Origin: CAYTGM01 sp964437365
GTDB taxonomy: Bacteria; Sumerlaeota; Sumerlaeia; SLMS01
Length of the DNA: 64,000 nucleotides
Assembly: GCA_964437365.1 (NCBI GenBank)
Contig: CAYTGM010000001.1
Span: 1-64,000 of the forward strand
Reading direction: 5' to 3'
Below the pieces are notes generated by a model. That model saw nothing but the letters and a program-made list of their open reading frames with translations, had not been told where the DNA came from and did no database searches. The position numbers and the translations under genes were made by a program. Shown one piece after another: positions 60,058-64,000 of this stretch; the stretch's first letter is position 1, and every line of letters begins with the position of its first letter.

Positions 60058-61603
60058 CGGGGATGATGATGTCGCCCGGTTTTGCATCCTTGTCCGTGGA
60101 AAGTGTACCTGCTGGCAGGTGCTTGACCTCACGGTTAAAAATGAACTGTATCATGATATTGACATAGAAGACGAAGATTACCAGAGAGATCAGCAGGTAG
60201 CTTGGAAGTTCATAACTCGCTGACTGAGATGAGCCACCTGTCTTGTAATAAAGAAATCCAAATCCAAAAAGAATGACCAGTGATGTATATATGCGAAGTT
60301 TTCTGTCTGCAAGAAACGCTATGATGCTGACTACACTCAGGGTCCAGCCAACCAGGATCATTGCTCCGATAACGAGGGCGCCCAGGATATTAGAAAAAAG
60401 ACGCTGAGGAGGCGCATTCTGCTCGTCGATATAAACTTTTCCTGTCAAAAGAAGGACGAACACGACTCCCGCCAGAACTGCGGGTACCGCATGGACCAGC
60501 AGTGAAGACAACATCTTTCCTGATATCGTCGCATACTCGAAACGCTCAGGCAGAAATTTCCTCAAAAGTGCAAAGACGGCAATGATCATGATCGAGAACA
60601 ACCCAAATTGACCAATCGCAGGATAAATCGTCTGGATTGTTATATCCGCTCCAGAGAGGGATCGTATGAACACCAGTATGGCACAAATAGTGAGCGCCAG
60701 TCCCTCCATCATATAGATAGGCAGATGATCTTTGAAGAGCTTCATCGTCAGTTTGCGTTTCTTCAATATCCCGGATTGATTCGTATATTTATCACGGGCG
60801 GACCAGCTTGCCTTCAAGTAATCCTGAGGTGCCACGATGGCCATAATCTTTTGTGATGTATTGGAAAGCAGGGTATAAATCCCAGGTCCGAAAAAAATCA
60901 AGGCGACAACACAGAGAAAAATCGGAAGAGAAATACTCTCCTCCCAGTCCCTTCTGAAAAAGATCTGAGTGGGAGCGAAAACAAAGAGTTGAAGGGCAGC
61001 AAAGAGGAAGTATGCTCTGATCGGGGTTGCCCAGCTCGGCTTGGGAGAGTTCACCCACAGGCCAACTGCCAAAAGCACAAACAGGATTTGTTCGAGCGCG
61101 TAAAAGACGATCAGGCCAAACACAGAGAGCAGATCCTTTAATTCATTTACTGCTCCTTTGGCAAGCGACGCATAGACAACGACGATGAGACAGGTTATCA
61201 GAATATACCTGGCCGTTATCTTCAACGGCCAGTAGAGAAAGCCAAGTACAAGATCACTCCGCGTCATCATACTCAGGTGCAGATCCTGCAGACGCTCAAA
61301 ACTTCGCCACTTCGGAACAAAGATCAGTGCAATGACAGGCAAGGCAAGGGGCATCAGAAAGAAGGCCATTGCCAGTCGTTCGAGATCACTCTCATTATAC
61401 TGCTGGAGGTTGAATGCGGAGAAAGCAAGTCCGCCAATAGCGGCCAGATAGCAGAGTAAGATCAGGAAATAGATGAAGCGATGAATAACAGATCGTTGAG
61501 AGGGGCGTGAATAGACCACCAGCGGATTGTCATCGATATTCCGCCAGCTCTTCCAGTATTCTCTGGTCGTTCTAAGAATTGAAATGGCCCTGCCCCTCCT
61601 CAT
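60038..61603 (-). CDS. Polytopic membrane protein of unknown function
   Basis: 521 residues with ~11 hydrophobic helices. The N-terminal ~45 residues are basic and cytoplasmic. A long polar loop around residues 265-290 (KASWSARDKYTNQSGILKKRK) splits two helical bundles. The C-terminus is a short polar tail (AGTLSTDKDAKPGDIIIPDG). The topology resembles an ABC-2-type permease, but no ATPase is next to it and I see no diagnostic motif. Lies 29 bases after the lipoprotein gene on the same strand, so the two likely function together. Confidence 0.7.
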   Translation of the reverse strand: MRRGRAISILRTTREYWKSWRNIDDNPLVVYSRPSQRSVIHRFIYFLILLCYLAAIGGLAFSAFNLQQYNESDLERLAMAFFLMPLALPVIALIFVPKWRSFERLQDLHLSMMTRSDLVLGFLYWPLKITARYILITCLIVVVYASLAKGAVNELKDLLSVFGLIVFYALEQILFVLLAVGLWVNSPKPSWATPIRAYFLFAALQLFVFAPTQIFFRRDWEESISLPIFLCVVALIFFGPGIYTLLSNTSQKIMAIVAPQDYLKASWSARDKYTNQSGILKKRKLTMKLFKDHLPIYMMEGLALTICAILVFIRSLSGADITIQTIYPAIGQFGLFSIMIIAVFALLRKFLPERFEYATISGKMLSSLLVHAVPAVLAGVVFVLLLTGKVYIDEQNAPPQRLFSNILGALVIGAMILVGWTLSVVSIIAFLADRKLRIYTSLVILFGFGFLYYKTGGSSQSASYELPSYLLISLVIFVFYVNIMIQFIFNREVKHLPAGTLSTDKDAKPGDIIIPDGTFKI

Positions 61604-61632
61604 GGTCTGTCTAGATGACTTCTTGCGCTCAA

Positions 61633-62670
61633 CTAGAGTTTAATGGGAATCCAGAATAAGCGAAGCGTATTTCTTCCGTCTTTTTTGCCCCAGCCAAACA
61701 TTGTCCAAAGCGGTCCGTGGCGCGCATCTGTCAGCTCGTCGTTCGCATCCCAATCCATCGAGTCCTGCCAAAGCAGACCACCCAGAATCAGTCGCTGAGC
61801 TTCTTCTCCAACAATCTTTACTTCGCCTTCTTCTTCGGCTCGGTCATTGGCGACATCCTCGGCAGAGGTTACATAAATCTTATCAGATTTCTGGTACCAG
61901 AAACCAAGAAGGCCCAGTAACGGTCCGTGGGCAACGATGCGCTGATTGGTGTCGCCGTCTATCTCGCGCAGAAAATCAATGTCGATCCAGAGTAACCCAC
62001 CCCAGGAACCGAACAGCAGCGGAGCTGCCAGGTATTGCTTCTGGTATGTACGACCAACGGTATTCTCCATCTTGAACATGAACGGTCCAAGCGACCAAAG
62101 ACTGCTGAAGAATTTCGTATTCAGTGTTTCACCATCTTTCAGGCCGAGCGTGGCAAAAAGGAGAGGAACACCAAAACCATAGAATTCTTTATCATCTCCA
62201 AAATCACCCTTATCGAACTTTTGAACCCAGAACGGCGTCATCACGACTCCACGACTGGCAACGGGACGCTCGGTCCCTCTCTTATAAATATAATCGGCCA
62301 CGCGAATACGGAGAGGAAGAGTGAAGATCATCGGTCCGAGGTCGTTCCAGGTCACGTTCCGGTAATGGGCCGTTTCTCTGTCCGACTGTACCGTGAACTG
62401 CCGTGTCGAAAAGTTAAGAGGCAAAAGCCACATTGTCGAGTTTGAGTAAGAAACCGGACGGCTTTCAGGCTGATCATCAGCTGCATCCCACACGCGTTCG
62501 CTCATTTTTCCGCCGTTCGGGATTGGTACGTCTTCAAGCACCTGAGGTCGATTGCTCATGGAGCATCCTGTCAGAAAGAGGCAAACTGCCATGACAGGTA
62601 AAAAGAGGGCGCGGGCCCGATACAGTAACTGAGAAGGTTTGGCACTGGTTGAGTTCATTGAGAGGCTCAT
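61633..62670 (-). CDS. Lipoprotein of unknown function
   Basis: 345 residues. Lipobox LTGC (near residue 36 counted from this start), followed by SMSNRPQV. The mature part is rich in Trp, Phe, Gly and Leu, with a repeated motif: HGPLLGLLGFWYQKSDK and HGPLWTMFGWGKKDGR share HGPL-x-x-x-FGW/GFW spacing, and LGPFMFKMENT is a weaker third. Such aromatic beta-strand repeats suggest a barrel-like or membrane-contacting protein. Not recognised. The frame is open 27 codons upstream, but the signal fits the ATG at 62670. Probably at the outer membrane. Confidence 0.72.
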   Translation of the reverse strand: MSLSMNSTSAKPSQLLYRARALFLPVMAVCLFLTGCSMSNRPQVLEDVPIPNGGKMSERVWDAADDQPESRPVSYSNSTMWLLPLNFSTRQFTVQSDRETAHYRNVTWNDLGPMIFTLPLRIRVADYIYKRGTERPVASRGVVMTPFWVQKFDKGDFGDDKEFYGFGVPLLFATLGLKDGETLNTKFFSSLWSLGPFMFKMENTVGRTYQKQYLAAPLLFGSWGGLLWIDIDFLREIDGDTNQRIVAHGPLLGLLGFWYQKSDKIYVTSAEDVANDRAEEEGEVKIVGEEAQRLILGGLLWQDSMDWDANDELTDARHGPLWTMFGWGKKDGRNTLRLFWIPIKL

Positions 62671-62888
62671 GCTGAGGGGCGGTCTCCTGGTAGATCGTAA
62701 TAAGACTCCCAAAACGGGATCTTGTTTTCTGTGACAAAATTGCTGCTCCAACTAAAGCGAAGCTCTTGAACGCACTCAAATGGTTTCTTTGGCTTTACGG
62801 TTGCTCCAGTGCAGCCGATGGCCATCCATAAAGGTTCTCAAGAGAACCAGATGATTTAGAAGGACTTTGACCTGCGTTTCCTTAAACT

Positions 62889-63623
62889 ATGAAAATCGAA
62901 ATTATTGATCTCCATAAGTCCTTCGGGTCCCTTAAAATCTACAATGGCCTGAATCTCACCATTGAACAGGGCGATCTCGTGATTATCATGGGCCGCTCCG
63001 GCGAGGGAAAAAGCGTGCTGCTCAAGCATCTCGTTGGCCTGCTTAAACCCGACAAGGGGCAGATTCTTATCGATGGAAAAGATATCACCAGGCTTAACGA
63101 ACGTGAAATGTATGGGATTCGGATGCGTTTCGGGATGGTTTTTCAAAACGGAGGAATGCTTCAGTCCCTGAATGTGGGCGAGAATGTGGCGCTGCCCGAG
63201 CTCGAGGTGAAGGGGAAAGACCTCAAAGACGTGATGCGTCGTGTCTCAGAGAAACTGAAAATGGTTGGGATGGAAGGAAAAGAAAATCAGAACGTTGCCA
63301 CACTTTCCGGCGGACAGAGAAAGCGCGTTGCCATCGCACGAGGACTTCTTCAGGAAGCTGACTGCCTTCTTTTCGACGAGCCAACCGCTGGTCTCGATCC
63401 TCCTATTAGCGAAACCATCGACGAAGTAATTGAAAAAGTGAACAAAGAAACGGGCGCCACGTGTATAGTCGTAACGCATGATCTGGTCAGTGCCTTCAGT
63501 ATTGGTAAGAAACTCCACCTGCTTCACGATCACAAGATCATCATGTCGGGTACAGCAGATGAGTTTCGTGAAACCGACAACCCCGTCGTGAAAGACTTCC
63601 TCGCCCGCGGCAGAGCGATTTAA
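62889..63623 (+). CDS. MlaF-family ABC ATPase (lipid transport)
   Basis: 244 residues. Walker A GRSGEGKS (35-42), LSGGQRKRVAIARGLL signature, Walker B LLFDEPTAGLDP, H-loop VVTHD. The GRSGEGKS P-loop variant, VFQNGGMLQSL and IYNGLNLTIEQGDL fit MlaF/YrbF-type ATPases that move phospholipids between inner and outer membranes with MlaE (permease) and MlaD (MCE protein). No MlaE or MlaD gene is in the window; 377 bases of repeats follow. Its partners may lie outside the window on the right. The ribosome site is weak. Divergent from the lipoprotein gene. Confidence 0.88.
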   Translation: MKIEIIDLHKSFGSLKIYNGLNLTIEQGDLVIIMGRSGEGKSVLLKHLVGLLKPDKGQILIDGKDITRLNEREMYGIRMRFGMVFQNGGMLQSLNVGENVALPELEVKGKDLKDVMRRVSEKLKMVGMEGKENQNVATLSGGQRKRVAIARGLLQEADCLLFDEPTAGLDPPISETIDEVIEKVNKETGATCIVVTHDLVSAFSIGKKLHLLHDHKIIMSGTADEFRETDNPVVKDFLARGRAI

Positions 63624-63657
63624 CTACCGATCATCTTCTCTCTTTCGGACCTTTTCG

Positions 63658-63770
63658 ACTACATACATTTCATACTATCAATAATGGCTGAGATATCCTT
63701 CCAATCATACCGCGGCAGCGGTTAGAGGATATAACTCGAATTATTGAATAACGATCACGATCACAGGCAG
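63658..63770 (+). repeat. Right-end direct repeat, copy 1
   Basis: Begins ACTACATACATTTCATACTA and includes the TACCGCGGCAGCGGTTAGAG hairpin core (63708-63727), then TATTGAATAACGATCACGAT and ends AGGCAG. About 95% identical to the second copy over its first 90 bases. Confidence 0.85.
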
Positions 63771-63877
63771 TACCTGACAACGACTTGCTGCAGGACTTTG
63801 GAATGTCGCTCCAGAGTCACAGCTGACCATGTGGACAGGTATTCTGCTCTCATTCGGCCAGTGCTTAGCTCATCCAC

Positions 63878-64000
63878 TACATACATCTCATACTATCAAT
63901 AATGGCTGAGATATCCTTCCAATCATACCGCGGCAGCGGTGAGAGGATATAACTCGAATTATTGAGTAACGATTACGAACACGAACACGATCACCGGCAG
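63878..64000 (+). repeat. Right-end direct repeat, copy 2 (cut by window end)
   Basis: Same unit as 63658-63770, offset by 220 bases, with a few substitutions (core GCGGTGAG in place of GCGGTTAG) and an extra ACGAACACG unit near 63976-63984. Core hairpin at 63926-63945. Confidence 0.85.

Larger units (their letters stand above)
63624..64000. other. Repeat-rich right end
   Basis: No gene. Contains two ~110-bp direct repeats (63658-63770 and 63878-64000), separated by ~107 bp of other sequence. Sequence is cut at 64000 inside or at the end of the second copy. Confidence 0.75.

Noticed and set aside
63658..64000. CRISPR array at the right end
   Set aside because: Only two copies, each ~110 bp, with a ~107-bp gap; no short regularly spaced repeats and no cas genes.

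Overview
The 64 kb window reads as chromosomal DNA of a Gram-negative (diderm), mainly heterotrophic bacterium. It carries lipid A and outer-membrane functions (LpxD, an MsbA-type exporter, an MlaF-type ATPase), several lipoproteins with lipoboxes and large exported proteins. It is not identifiable to species from the sequence alone. The gene style (a lamin-tail-domain amylase, bacterial Ser/Thr kinase, partner-switching regulators, AmmeMemoRadiSam genes, an exported formylglycine-generating enzyme, and abundant short intergenic palindromes) would fit an uncultured lineage near the PVC/FCB groups; that placement is inference. ATG, GTG and TTG starts are all used.

Layout. 1-1028: non-coding and repeat-rich. 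1.0-5.3 kb: SPFH protein, MsbA-like ABC exporter and lpxD. 5.6-12.9 kb: ppdK, an orphan peptide-binding lipoprotein (minus strand) and leuS. 13.1-17.1 kb: a four-gene signalling cluster (GAF-PP2C phosphatase, STAS antagonist, RsbW-type ATPase, GAF histidine kinase). 17.1-19.8 kb (minus): an MBOAT O-acyltransferase with its SGNH-like partner. 20.1-23.3 kb (minus): Ser/Thr kinase and typA. 23.7-31.4 kb: a small secreted protein, a 1504-residue secreted GH13 amylase, tatA and a stand-alone lpd. 31.5-36.2 kb: a methyltransferase, an sbtA-sbtB bicarbonate-transporter pair preceded by a coupled 37-codon frame, and an OmpR/histidine-kinase pair. 36.3-38.8 kb: a Memo-AMMECR1 fusion and its radical SAM partner. 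38.9-43.5 kb: a polytopic membrane protein, two tandem lipoproteins built from a repeated ~63-residue module, and an NAD-dependent sugar epimerase/reductase-like protein. 43.5-44.7 kb: 1.1 kb of intergenic repeats ending in a tRNA with anticodon CAU, best read as tRNA-Ile2. 44.8-47.7 kb: AT-richer unknown genes and a lipoprotein. 47.7-62.7 kb (minus): aldo/keto reductase, exported formylglycine-generating enzyme, addAB, an atypical PHP protein, and an operon of methyltransferase, glycosyltransferase, membrane protein and lipoprotein. 62.9-63.6 kb: MlaF-type ATPase. The right end is again repeats, sharing a hairpin core with the left end.

How the genes work together. Envelope biogenesis is the main theme: lipid A acylation and export, lipid transport, polysaccharide O-acetylation, surface glycosylation, lipoproteins and a secreted amylase, with regulation by partner switching, two-component systems and a Ser/Thr kinase. 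The least explained parts are the paired repeat-module lipoproteins at 40.8-42.6 kb, the lipoprotein/membrane-protein operon at 59.1-62.7 kb, the atypical PHP protein, and the composite intergenic repeat that occurs in the same internal order at 0.2 kb and 44.4 kb.
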